Of a DNA stretch of 21,059 nt, positions 14,167-21,059 are shown piece after piece. Within the stretch, counting starts at the first letter, position 1. Every line of letters starts with the position of its first letter. The notes under the pieces were generated by a model. It was not told the origin of the DNA, searched no databases, and saw only the letters and a list, made by a program, of their open reading frames with translations. The translations under genes were made by a program, and so were the position numbers. The DNA comes from JBDRGC01 sp043818215 (GTDB lineage: Bacteria > Chloroflexota > Anaerolineae > Anaerolineales > UBA11858), in the NCBI GenBank assembly GCA_043818215.1, contig JBDRGC010000064.1:1-21059 (forward strand), written 5' to 3'.

Positions 14167-14209
14167 CCTCACCCCAGCCATCTCCCTGTGTGAGAGGGCT
14201 AGGGTGAGG
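14167..14209. repeat. Hairpin repeat in the 5' leader of the MshEN-Usp gene
   Basis: CCTCACCCCAGCC at 14167-14179 pairs with GGCTAGGGTGAGG at 14197-14209 with one mismatch. It belongs to the widespread CCCTCACCC...GGGTGAGGG repeat type. It would form in the mRNA leader if transcription starts near 14284. Confidence 0.65.
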
Positions 14210-14290
14210 GCGTGCTGCCGCATGAACAGAACACCCACAAATAATTCGTTTCACTATCACACAATCAGGGGAACCAACCCTCATGTTTTT

Positions 14291-14346
14291 AGTTTAACTT
14301 ATCGAGGTGACAAACGTTGTGATAAAACTGTGACAAAGTGATGATA
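14291..14346 (-). promoter_or_regulatory. Pho-box-like direct repeats and -10 for the pst operon
   Basis: On the minus strand the pentamer TRTCA occurs four times (TATCA, TGTCA, TATCA, TGTCA) with 11-, 11- and 12-base periods, between 14346 and 14308. A -10-like TAAACT (14296-14291) follows after 11 bases, with no -35. This is the layout of PhoB-activated promoters, where two or more 11-bp repeats replace the -35. The neighbouring PhoB-type regulator gene is the natural candidate. Confidence 0.75.
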
Positions 14347-14389
14347 AAAAAGCCCTCCCGTTTCCTTTGAAAACGGGAGGGCTTTTTTT
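14346..14389 (-). terminator. Rho-independent terminator, bidirectional
   Basis: Perfect 13-bp arms (14351-14363 and 14371-14383) around a 7-base loop are flanked by an A-run on one side and a T-run on the other. On the minus strand it ends the kinase/regulator transcript 20 bases after the regulator stop codon. The T-run abuts the Pho-like box of the next operon. Confidence 0.95.
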
Positions 14390-14410
14390 GTTCAATCAAG
14401 GACGAAGTGT

Positions 14411-15100
14411 TTACCTGCTATCGCGGTTCTTCATCACCATTCCGTAACCTAAACCGGGCACTGTACTAATGTAAATGGGGTTTGCCGGATCAGGTTCGAT
14501 CTTGCTCCGTAAGCGGCGTACCACCTGGCGCAGCATATCGCGGTCGCCGCCACTCGGCCCCCACACGCGGTCAATGATCGTATCTATAGCCAGCACTTGA
14601 CCAGAATTCGCCATCAAGTAATGTAGAAGACGACTCTCCAGCGGTGTCAGCGAGATGGGGTATCCATTGCCAATAATTACCTCCCGCTGATTGGAATCGA
14701 AGTGCAAATCTCCAACTTGAAGCGCAGCCGGGGTTGGCGTTCGTCCCGTGCGGCGCAGAATGGCTTTCGAGCGGGCCACAAGCTGCCGGGGGCTGAAAGG
14801 TTTGACGATGTAATCGTCGGCGCCGAGGTCGAGGCCCCGGACAATATCATCTTCTTCAGCCCGCACGGTGAGCAAAAGTATGGGGATTTCAGATTGCTCT
14901 CTAATGCGGCGGCAAACAGTGAAACCATCCATCTTGGGCATGTTCACATCTAAAATGATGATGTCCGGCTGCTCTTCAGCCCAGCGTTGCAGCGCGGCTT
15001 TGCCATCGTAGGCCATGATAATTTCAAAGCCCTCGCGCCGCAGGGTAAAGGCCACCACATCTGCTAGGACTCGGTCGTCATCTACGATCAGTGCTTTCAT
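14411..15100 (-). CDS. OmpR/PhoB-type winged-helix response regulator
   Basis: The protein has 229 residues from ATG 15100, with AAAGGA eight bases upstream; an upstream ATG at 15169 would overlap the kinase gene and has no ribosome-binding site. The receiver domain (1-118) has acidic residues 7-9, phospho-acceptor Asp51 (IIILDVNMPKMDG), Thr78 and Lys100. The C-terminal domain (about 130-225) is an OmpR-type winged helix: SLTPLESRLLHYLMANSGQV, then RQVVRRLRSKIE, then VPGLGYG. It follows its kinase gene after 65 bp. Given the pst operon next door and the 11-bp direct repeats before it, PhoB-like control of phosphate uptake is the best guess, but other signals remain possible. Confidence 0.93.
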   Translation of the reverse strand: MKALIVDDDRVLADVVAFTLRREGFEIIMAYDGKAALQRWAEEQPDIIILDVNMPKMDGFTVCRRIREQSEIPILLLTVRAEEDDIVRGLDLGADDYIVKPFSPRQLVARSKAILRRTGRTPTPAALQVGDLHFDSNQREVIIGNGYPISLTPLESRLLHYLMANSGQVLAIDTIIDRVWGPSGGDRDMLRQVVRRLRSKIEPDPANPIYISTVPGLGYGMVMKNRDSR

Positions 15101-15165
15101 TGAATTGTCCTTTGCTTCGTGAAAAGTGATGCGTGAAACGAGAAGTACATCCAGGTTTTCACGTT

Positions 15166-17256
15166 TCACAAATCGATAGGCAGTGTGAACCAGAAAATCG
15201 CGCCGCCGCCGGTACGATCATCGACACCAACCTGTCCACCGTGAGCATCTACGATTGCCTTGACGACCGAAAGTCCCAACCCAACCCCAACCGTGGCCTG
15301 CGAATTCACCACGCCGGGATTAACAAAACGATGAAACAGATTGGCACGCTGCTCAGACGGGATTCCCTTCCCCTGGTCTGCCACCTCCACTTTGCACCAG
15401 TTATCATCTACGCTGGCACGAATAGTGATCTCGGCATCGCTGGGGCCATATTTACTGGCATTCGATAGAAGATTAATGAGCACCTGCACTATATGCCGCA
15501 TATCTACGCGCAGGCTTGGAATCGTGGCCGGCAATTCCACAATCAAATGCTGGGCATACTTTTCGAATAGAGGCTGCATTGTCTGAGCTGCTCCAGCGAT
15601 GATCTCACCCAAATCGGACTGGCGGGGCAAAATCCGAAAACGCCCAGCCTCGATGCTGGCGCTATCCAACAAGTTGTCCACCAGGGTTTGCAAACCCAGA
15701 GTGCCCAGGTGAATGGAAATCAACAACTCTTGCAGTTCAGCAGGGTTGAGGTCAGGAGCCTGGTCTAGCAACAACTCGACAGAGGCGGCCAGAGCAGAAA
15801 GCGGGGTGCGAAATTCGTGGGTCACGTTTGCCAGAAAATATCCCAGCAGTCGGCGGATGGCATCTTCATCGCTGACATCCCGAAAAACCAACGCCACCTG
15901 AGCATCCCCGGCCTCCAAGGGAGCCAGTCGGGCACCACTTACAGCTAACGTGGCCTGACGTCCTCCGGCCAGTTCTACAGATATTCTTTTGCGCTTACCG
16001 GGAGCAGGAATAAACTGGCTGAATAGCTCATTGGTCTCGATCAACCGGAAAACGCGGTCGCATGAACGGTTCAAGACCTCATCCCGGCTCCAGCCTGTGA
16101 TGCGCTCCGCTCCATGGCTGAAATATGTTATCCGCCCGTAACGATCCAGGGTCATGATACCTTCGACGATGGATTCCAACAAATGATCGACCCAGGCTTT
16201 TTCGCGCTGAAGGTCGGTCAGATTATGCAGCAGATCAACCCGGGCGCCTTCCAGTGCTCGAGCCACCTCCCCCACTTCGCCCACCCAGGCATCCACGTGT
16301 ATGGGGGAACTGAGATCGCCTTTACTCAACTCCGCGGCCGCATCTGCCAGACGTACCAGCGGACGGCTGATCCGCCGGGCCAGATATATTCCCAAGGCAG
16401 AACCAGCCGCGGTCACAACTAGAATGCCCCCGGCCACAATCCATGCCAAACGGCGTTGCAGCGCGGTTATGTCGGCAACGCTCAAGGCTACTTCAGCCGA
16501 CAGATCAGCAGTATCGAGCAAAAACTGGGCGGAATAATAAGGCCGGCCATCCAATTCGAAGGTGGCGAGGGTCGCCTCTTCCGAGGTTGCAGGAGGCGAG
16601 CATTGGTGGGAAGTGGTTGCCAATTGCGAGATGTCCGCGTTCAGGCTGGTTGCCACCGGCTGCCCGGCGGCCCAAATAGTGTGATCCAGCCCGGTTTGGG
16701 TGCGCATCTGGGCAGCGAAATCAGCACCCAATTTCACGCCGACGATCACATCTGCCGGGGCAATGGCCTGGCTTTCGACGGGGTGAACGGCAACCATCCA
16801 GGCCTGGGGTAATGTTCCCGCTGACACGCTATAAAATCCGCCGCCCGCCCAGGATTCACACAGTCCGCCAGAGAGCAGTTCCCCCGTGGAGGCGATCATG
16901 GCGTGGTCCGCATCACACACCAGCACAAGATCGAGCTTGGTGCCGGTTCTAAGGATGCGCAGGTAGCCGTCCACCGCTGACTTGTCTTCCTGGGCCAACA
17001 ACTCATGCAGGGTGGGACGCTGAGCAGTCAGGATGGCAAACCCACCCACTTCGCTTTGTTTGGCGGCGTAGAGTGCCTGGGCGGCGCGATAGCCCTGATC
17101 TACCTGAGACCAGGCCTGACGTTCCAATTGACCACGAATCAGCCAGATGGCAGGCAGTCCAATAGCCGCGGCGGTCAAGACGATCACCGCAGTGAATCTC
17201 AGTATCATCTGGGCCGGCAGGCTGTGGAAGTGGGATGGGAGTTTCATGTTGTACAT
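15166..17256 (-). CDS. Sensor histidine kinase with extracellular domain, HAMP and PAS
   Basis: From ATG 17256 (17247 is an alternative; neither has a clear ribosome-binding site) the protein has 696 residues. Its layout is a transmembrane helix at about 21-40, an extracellular sensor of some 230 residues (41-270) that resembles Cache-type domains, a second transmembrane helix at 271-293, HAMP at about 294-345, PAS at about 352-460, HisKA with His480 (FLANVTHEFRTPLSAL), and a HATPase domain with the N box NLLSNASKYGP (596-606), G1 DQGKGIP (627-633) and G2 VGVGLGLSV. Architecture and position before a PhoB-type regulator suggest a PhoR-like role, though the large outer domain is atypical for PhoR. 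The frame stays open upstream through repeats to the stop codon of glgA. Confidence 0.93.
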   Translation of the reverse strand: MYNMKLPSHFHSLPAQMILRFTAVIVLTAAAIGLPAIWLIRGQLERQAWSQVDQGYRAAQALYAAKQSEVGGFAILTAQRPTLHELLAQEDKSAVDGYLRILRTGTKLDLVLVCDADHAMIASTGELLSGGLCESWAGGGFYSVSAGTLPQAWMVAVHPVESQAIAPADVIVGVKLGADFAAQMRTQTGLDHTIWAAGQPVATSLNADISQLATTSHQCSPPATSEEATLATFELDGRPYYSAQFLLDTADLSAEVALSVADITALQRRLAWIVAGGILVVTAAGSALGIYLARRISRPLVRLADAAAELSKGDLSSPIHVDAWVGEVGEVARALEGARVDLLHNLTDLQREKAWVDHLLESIVEGIMTLDRYGRITYFSHGAERITGWSRDEVLNRSCDRVFRLIETNELFSQFIPAPGKRKRISVELAGGRQATLAVSGARLAPLEAGDAQVALVFRDVSDEDAIRRLLGYFLANVTHEFRTPLSALAASVELLLDQAPDLNPAELQELLISIHLGTLGLQTLVDNLLDSASIEAGRFRILPRQSDLGEIIAGAAQTMQPLFEKYAQHLIVELPATIPSLRVDMRHIVQVLINLLSNASKYGPSDAEITIRASVDDNWCKVEVADQGKGIPSEQRANLFHRFVNPGVVNSQATVGVGLGLSVVKAIVDAHGGQVGVDDRTGGGAIFWFTLPIDL

Positions 17257-17273
17257 TTGGGGCGACGGGCGAC

Positions 17274-17362
17274 GGAGGACAGAGGACAGAGGACAGAGGA
17301 CAGAGGACGGAGGACAGAGGTTAGATGTCGGCGAATCGGCGAATTGGCGAATCGGCGAATCG
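17274..17362. repeat. Two short tandem repeat arrays upstream of the kinase gene
   Basis: Seven units of 7 bp (AGAGGAC or GGAGGAC, the last imperfect) fill 17274-17322. Four units of 8 bp (GCGAATCG type) fill 17331-17362. Further 7-bp GGCGGTC/GGTCGAT-type units occur at 17501-17565. Confidence 0.9.
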
Positions 17363-17518
17363 GCCCTCCGAATGAATTCGGGGTCTGTTATCGAAAACAT
17401 GCTAAAGCATGTTACGGCATGACCTAAACCTGTTTGAACAGGTTTCTCGTAGCAGCATCGAACACCTGCACTTGCGTTTAGGTGCAAGTGTTCATTCGAT
17501 GGCGGTCGGCGGTCGGCG
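17355..17518. repeat. 164-bp direct repeat, copy 1
   Basis: It is nearly identical to 17565-17728 (offset exactly 210 bp; four mismatches seen). Inside are small palindromes: AAACCTGTTTGAACAGGTTT, a CATGCTAAAGCATG hairpin, and a CACCTGCACTTGCG...GTGCAAGTG hairpin. Confidence 0.95.
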
Positions 17519-17564
17519 TTTGGCGGTCGGCGGTCGATGGTCGATGGTCGGAGGTCGGAGGTCG

Positions 17565-17728
17565 GCGAATCGGCCCCCCAAATGAATTCGGGGTCTGTTA
17601 TCGAAAACATGCTAAAGCATGTTACGGCACGACCTAAACCTGTTTGAACAGGTTTCTAGTAGCAGCATCGAACACCTGCACTTGCGTTTAGGTGCAAGTG
17701 TTCATTCGATGGCGGTCGGCGGTCGGCG
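17565..17728. repeat. 164-bp direct repeat, copy 2, overlapping the 3' end of glgA
   Basis: It differs from copy 1 at four positions. One of these changes GAG to TAG in the minus-strand frame at 17656-17658 and so forms the stop codon of glgA. The last two dozen residues of GlgA are encoded by this repeat. Confidence 0.95.
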
Positions 17729-19212
17729 GTCGACAGACGCATTTTGTTCACTATTGCCCGGCGGTAGGCTTGCTCGTATTCCCTGGCGCTGTCTTCCCAC
17801 GAGAAACGCTGCCGCATGGCTTTCTGCTGCATCTGCTCGAAGTGAGGCCGCCGGTCGTAGTAAGTGCTGACAGCCCAGCCGATGGCGTAATAAATAGCTT
17901 GTGCGCTGGGTTTCCAAAACTTGAAACCCGTGCCCGCGCCTGTGGCTTCATCGTATTGCTCGACAGTGTCATCGAGGCCGCCGGTGGCCCTCACAATGGG
18001 AAGCGTGCCGTATTTGAGGGAGTAAATCTGATTCAGTCCGCAGGGTTCGTAGCGCGAGGGCATCACGAAGAAATCTGCCCCCGCCTCGATCCAATGAGCC
18101 AACTCGTTGCTATAGCCAATGAAGCTGCCAACCTTCCCAGGGTAACGAAATGGCAGTTCACCGTAGTAGGATTCCAGCCTTTTGTCTCCCGACCCTAAGA
18201 TAACGAACTGCACCCGCATGTCGTTGACAATCGTCTCGATAGCTTCGGCCAGCAAATCCAGCCCCTTTTGGTCCGCAAAACGGCTGACAACTCCCACCAA
18301 CGGTACCCCGGCCTCAATTTCCAGGTTGAACCTGCGCTGCAATTCGCGTTTGCACACCGCTTTGCCAGATAAATCGGCAGAACTGTAAGTCGCCGGAATC
18401 AGAGCGTCCACCGCCGGGTCCCACTGAGAATAATCCACCCCGTTGAGGATGCCGAGGTAGTCATCGCCTTTGTTGTTGAGATAGGGAGCCAGCCCCTGCC
18501 CTCCAGCGGGGGTGAGCGTCTCGCGGGCGTATCCCGGGCTGACGGTGCTGACCACGTCGGCGTAGTGGATGCCGCCCTTGAGGTAGTTCATCTGCCCGTG
18601 ATCTTCGAAGCGGTCGGGGACAAAATTGTCGGGCTGCAAACCGGTGTAGGGGTAGTCTTTGGCATCGTACACGCCCTGATAGCCAATATTGTGAATGGTG
18701 AGGAAACTTGCCGCGCGGCCCAAAATGGGGTCGTCCCAGTGCCAGATTTTGAGATAGGCCGGGGCCAGAGCAGTATGCCAGTCGTGGGCGTGGACGATAT
18801 TTGCCTCGAAGCCTATACCCTTGCAGAGCTGCAACGCGGCCCGCGAAAGAAAGGCAAACCGCCGGGGATTGTCTGCGTAATCGTTGAAATCCGCATCGTG
18901 ATAGAGGCCGCTGCGGTCGAAGAATTTATCGGCCTCGATGAAGTAAACGGGAATGCCATCGGCATTGGTGGTCTGATAGGCGGCGCACCATTCTTCACCA
19001 TCGCCCATCCAAACACCCAGTGGACTGAAGAACGGCTGGAGGTCGAATTTTTTGGTGTCGATGAATCCGTATTTGGGCATAATCACGATGACTTCGTGAC
19101 CAAGTTTTGCGAGCGCGCCGGGCAAGGCTCCGACCACATCTGCCAATCCGCCTGTTTTGGCAAAGGGCACACATTCCGCAGCAACCATGACGATTTTCAA
19201 TTTATCTGGCAT
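17656..19212 (-). CDS. glgA: Glycogen/starch synthase GlgA (GT5)
   Basis: At 518 residues it is slightly longer than usual GlgA (about 480-500). The ADP-glucose binding motif KTGGLADV is at 19-26. Other GT5 features are HAHDWHTAL, TIHNIGYQG, NGVDYSQWDP, VSRFADQKGLDLL and, in the C-terminal domain, PSRYEPCGLNQIYSLKYGT. The enzyme extends alpha-1,4-glucan chains from ADP-glucose in the cytoplasm. AGGAGC precedes ATG 19212. The extra C-terminal residues after MRLSTADRR are encoded by an intergenic repeat and have no match in the family, so the natural end was probably around RRAIVNKM. The histidine kinase gene follows in the same frame. No other glycogen gene is in the window. Confidence 0.95.
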   Translation of the reverse strand: MPDKLKIVMVAAECVPFAKTGGLADVVGALPGALAKLGHEVIVIMPKYGFIDTKKFDLQPFFSPLGVWMGDGEEWCAAYQTTNADGIPVYFIEADKFFDRSGLYHDADFNDYADNPRRFAFLSRAALQLCKGIGFEANIVHAHDWHTALAPAYLKIWHWDDPILGRAASFLTIHNIGYQGVYDAKDYPYTGLQPDNFVPDRFEDHGQMNYLKGGIHYADVVSTVSPGYARETLTPAGGQGLAPYLNNKGDDYLGILNGVDYSQWDPAVDALIPATYSSADLSGKAVCKRELQRRFNLEIEAGVPLVGVVSRFADQKGLDLLAEAIETIVNDMRVQFVILGSGDKRLESYYGELPFRYPGKVGSFIGYSNELAHWIEAGADFFVMPSRYEPCGLNQIYSLKYGTLPIVRATGGLDDTVEQYDEATGAGTGFKFWKPSAQAIYYAIGWAVSTYYDRRPHFEQMQQKAMRQRFSWEDSAREYEQAYRRAIVNKMRLSTADRRPPSNEHLHLNASAGVRCCY

Positions 19213-19855
19213 TGAAGGCTCCTGGTTCAGATTTCAACCCGAATTTAGCGAATGCAACCAAGACTCCACTGAAATAACTCTCTTACCGCAGAGAACGCAG
19301 AGAACGCAGAGAAAAACCTAAAACCAAGTCTAAGAATTCATGCCAGAATCTGAGCAAAGTTCCGAAACCTTAAACTGATTTACAAAAATCTCAGCGATCT
19401 CAGCGTGCTCCGCGGTGAAATACCCTTTTTTCAGGGCGGTCAACCAATAACGCCAATAATATCATTGGCAACTCGATCATCTAATTATAAATCACTTTTA
19501 TGGGACGCGGACAGACAGAAAAAGTAAGTGTTCAGCCACCTGGTGAAATAGAACGCGGAAACTTGTACCTGTATCCACACTTCCACCTGCGGCATACCTA
19601 TCCCGACGTTCTTCACCCTGCGAGTATTCCGCGGTAGCGCAGGTGAAGAGAGCGGAATTTGCATTTAATTTTTCTCCCAGCTTTCCACTTTTGCCAACGA
19701 ATGAATTCGCCGTTTGATACATGAAGCCTATTGGAAATGGGTTATAATCTTTCTTAGTTTCAACCGTCGGGTAATAGGCTGAGTGCCGAATAATTTCACA
19801 ATAGAATATCAATTGGGTGGGGCGCATACAGAAGTTAGGGAAGCACAGTTAAGCA

Positions 19856-19960
19856 ACCACAGATTTACCCTAAATGGCACGATGTCACGGATTGCACGGA
19901 TAAAAGGCGTTAAAAATCAGTGAAATCGGTGACATCGTGCCCTTTGGGTAAATCCGTGGT
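19856..19960. repeat. Long inverted repeat upstream of the toxin-antitoxin-like pair
   Basis: Arms of about 32 bases (19856-19888 and 19929-19960) pair with four or five differences around a 40-base centre. The type (accacggatttaccc ... ggtaaatccgtggt) resembles the hairpin near 5717 in style but not in sequence. Confidence 0.8.
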
Positions 19961-19992
19961 TAAATAGGTTTGGAAAGTTGCCCTCCCCCAAT

Positions 19993-20020
19993 TTGTAAAT
20001 GCGCCCGTTTTAGCCATAAT
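19993..20020 (+). promoter_or_regulatory. Possible promoter of the toxin-antitoxin-like pair
   Basis: TTGTAA (19993-19998) and CATAAT (20015-20020) are separated by 16 bases and lie 35 bases before the ATG at 20055. The match is fair, not strong. Confidence 0.4.
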
Positions 20021-20054
20021 CTTTTTCAGGAATAAAAGCAAAAGAGTAAATGTG

Positions 20055-20387
20055 ATGACTATTATAGCTGTGCAAGACAAGTACGCTGAAATATTAACTG
20101 CTTTTGGGGATTTCCAAGAGTCGGTCAATGTTGCGTTACAACGATATACGATCGAAAAAATAACAACGAAAATCAAAGAACTTCGTCAAAGTAATTTAGA
20201 TTACCGGGATCGATATGGATTAGAATTTCCTGTTTTTTCCCAACGTATTGCAGAAGATGAAGAATTCATCCATCATATTGAATCCAATATAAATAAAATG
20301 TGGGAAATGGATTTAGCTGAATGGGAGTTTGCTTACAAAGGGATTAATGATTGGACGCGAAAACTACAAGACATTTTGCTAACATAA
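20055..20387 (+). CDS. Small helical protein, possible antitoxin partner
   Basis: The protein has 110 residues from ATG 20055 (a GTG stands directly before it at 20052). I do not recognise a family with certainty. The sequence is rich in charged residues and predicted helical: KYAEILTAFGDFQESVNVAL, ITTKIKELRQSNLDYRDRYG, FSQRIAEDEEFIHHIESNIN. It ends with aromatic-rich EWEFAYKGINDW. No membrane segment, signal or Cys is seen. Its 3' end overlaps the next gene by 37 bp, as is common in toxin-antitoxin pairs where the first protein neutralises the second. Base composition is clearly more AT-rich than in the Pst region, which hints at acquisition by transfer. Confidence 0.65.
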   Translation: MTIIAVQDKYAEILTAFGDFQESVNVALQRYTIEKITTKIKELRQSNLDYRDRYGLEFPVFSQRIAEDEEFIHHIESNINKMWEMDLAEWEFAYKGINDWTRKLQDILLT

Positions 20388-20839
20388 TTCATCTTGCCAA
20401 ATCAACATTCGAGCAATTGGAGTTCGAAGTAGATACTACTCCTGAACGGGCTATACTTCGTATTCAAGCTGAATATCGGCAGTATCGGGTATTTGTGACC
20501 GAGCTATTCAGTGACAAGGTGCGAAAATATCGGTACTACATCTTGCAGGGCAATTGGGTAGAGGCTGGATTTGATAATAGTCCCAATCCGCGCTCTATTC
20601 GTCTGAAGTATGGGGAAATCGGGAAAGAACACGTAGGAGAGCATGTACCTCATTTGCATTTAGCTGACAAAACGCGTTTATCATTGACAGAAGAAATGAC
20701 ATTTCTGACTTTTGCCGGCTGGTTAAAGGAAAACTTGTATGACTCCGCTGAAAAAACACTAGCGGTGAAAAGCTGGGATTGGCTGGAAATTCAGCCGAAT
20801 TCGCAGATAATTGCGAAATTTCGAAAAAAAGGAAGATAA
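20351..20839 (+). CDS. DUF6516/TumE-like protein, possible toxin
   Basis: The frame starts at TTG 20351, directly after a stop codon, with AAGGG eight bases upstream, and gives 162 residues. The core at about 35-130 resembles the TumE/DUF6516 proteins in layout: strands RAILRIQAEYRQYRVFVTELFS, then YRYYILQGNWVEAGFDNS, then a His-containing segment HVPHLHLADKTRLSL, and a helix MTFLTFAGWLKENL. TumE proteins are putative mRNA-targeting toxins encoded behind a small antitoxin. The match is from memory of the motif layout and is not certain. The TTG start and 37-bp overlap suggest translation coupled to the first gene. The 3' end overlaps a transposase frame on the other strand by about 80 bp. Confidence 0.6.
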   Translation: MDAKTTRHFANIIHLAKSTFEQLEFEVDTTPERAILRIQAEYRQYRVFVTELFSDKVRKYRYYILQGNWVEAGFDNSPNPRSIRLKYGEIGKEHVGEHVPHLHLADKTRLSLTEEMTFLTFAGWLKENLYDSAEKTLAVKSWDWLEIQPNSQIIAKFRKKGR

Positions 20840-21059
20840 AGATGCTGATAGATTTTTTGCAATGCGGTTGGCTTGTTCCAAGGCTTCCATTTCCTTTCTT
20901 TTGGCTGCCTGATAACGATGTATCCGCCGCAGGTTGACCATTGCGGCGGATGCGGCAATGACCATACTCACGCGGGGGTTCCCCCGCACTGGTACTTTTC
21001 CATTTCTAAAGGGGTGCTTTACGGAGCGCATGGTGGCTTCGACAGCAGGCCGCAGATTC
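20759..21059 (-). CDS. C-terminal end of a DDE transposase, running off the window
   Basis: On the minus strand the frame is open to the right edge and reads NLRPAVEATMRSVKHPFRNG, then VRGNPRVSMVIAASAAMVNLRRIHRY. The VEAT..SVKHPF block is where IS5/IS1182-like DDE transposases carry the catalytic Glu, followed by the Arg/Lys helix. The last 35 or so residues (after QAAKRKEMEALEQ) are not typical and overlap the 3' end of the TumE-like gene, so the frame may have been extended at the element's border. The insertion sequence end and target duplication cannot be fixed from this window. The family assignment is tentative. Confidence 0.65.
   Translation of the reverse strand, partial: NLRPAVEATMRSVKHPFRNGKVPVRGNPRVSMVIAASAAMVNLRRIHRYQAAKRKEMEALEQANRIAKNLSASLSSFFSKFRNYLRIRLNFQPIPAFHR

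Larger units (their letters stand above)
19213..20051. other. Long non-coding gap with two inverted repeats
   Basis: I see no convincing gene in these 840 bases. There are a degenerate inverted repeat at 19285-19416 (GCAGAGAAC tandem units against CTCAGCGTGCTCCGCGG) and a good one at 19856-19960. A 109-codon minus-strand frame at 19498-19827 has no domain and no ribosome-binding site. Confidence 0.6.

Noticed and set aside
14126..14284. Longer MshEN-Usp protein, possibly from a leaderless start at 14284
   Set aside because: The ATG lies about where transcription should begin, but the extra 53 residues cover a non-coding hairpin repeat and match no domain.
15101..15169. Upstream ATG for the response regulator
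   Set aside because: It would overlap the kinase stop and lacks a ribosome-binding site, whereas MKALIVDDD at 15100 is the standard receiver start with AAAGGA upstream.
17257..17610. Long N-terminal extension of the histidine kinase
   Set aside because: It is translated from tandem and direct repeats. The first transmembrane helix follows soon after the ATG at 17256.
19498..19827. 109-codon minus-strand frame in the gap after glgA
   Set aside because: No recognisable domain, no ribosome-binding site, and it sits between repeat elements.

Overview
The window looks like a bacterial chromosome of the Chloroflexota (Anaerolineae-like) type. This is an inference from gene content (an orange-protein-like MinD/NifX cluster, a Pst operon with tandem-Usp proteins, GlgA) and from the many intergenic minisatellites and hairpins; no marker gene is present to prove it. 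Every confident gene from 1 to 19212 lies on the minus strand. The last 1 kb changes in character: AT-rich, plus-strand genes next to a transposase end.

Region 1 (1-4280, read right to left) is a compact cluster: a PadR-type regulator with a clear promoter and palindromic operator, a two-cluster ferredoxin with an RG-rich tail, a DUF5320 protein, a Gly-rich zinc-ribbon protein, a NifX/ORP-like protein, a MinD-type ATPase with two [4Fe-4S] motifs, an ICMT-like membrane methyltransferase, and a second MinD/ferredoxin ATPase that runs off the left edge and carries an in-frame 24-bp tandem repeat. There are no nitrogenase genes. The content resembles the orange-protein (ORP) complex genes of Desulfovibrio and is the best candidate here for a poorly described system. 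Four consecutive products carry Arg/Gly-rich tails.

Region 2 (4290-4830) holds two roughly 250-bp inverted-repeat elements. One shares its termini with an element at 11043-11298.

Region 3 (4838-14390) is a phosphate-uptake locus. Read right to left: a Pho-box-like promoter, an MshEN-Usp fusion, a TSUP permease, pstS, pstC, pstA, pstB, a sulfate-binding-protein-like protein, a Na/Pi-type symporter, and a tandem Usp. No phoU is seen. PstB lacks its Q-loop glutamine.

Region 4 (14411-19212) is glgA, then a multidomain histidine kinase, then a PhoB-type regulator, closed by a strong hairpin terminator. glgA and the kinase lie in the same reading frame, separated by one TAG codon inside a duplicated repeat.

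Region 5 (19213-21059) is 840 bp of non-coding repeats, a two-gene overlapping pair resembling a TumE-type toxin-antitoxin module, and the C-terminal end of a DDE transposase on the minus strand.

A working model is that the kinase/regulator pair senses phosphate (or another extracellular cue) and switches on the Pst/Usp operon through the direct-repeat box at 14308-14346. The left cluster is a separate, PadR-controlled Fe-S/metal-cofactor module.
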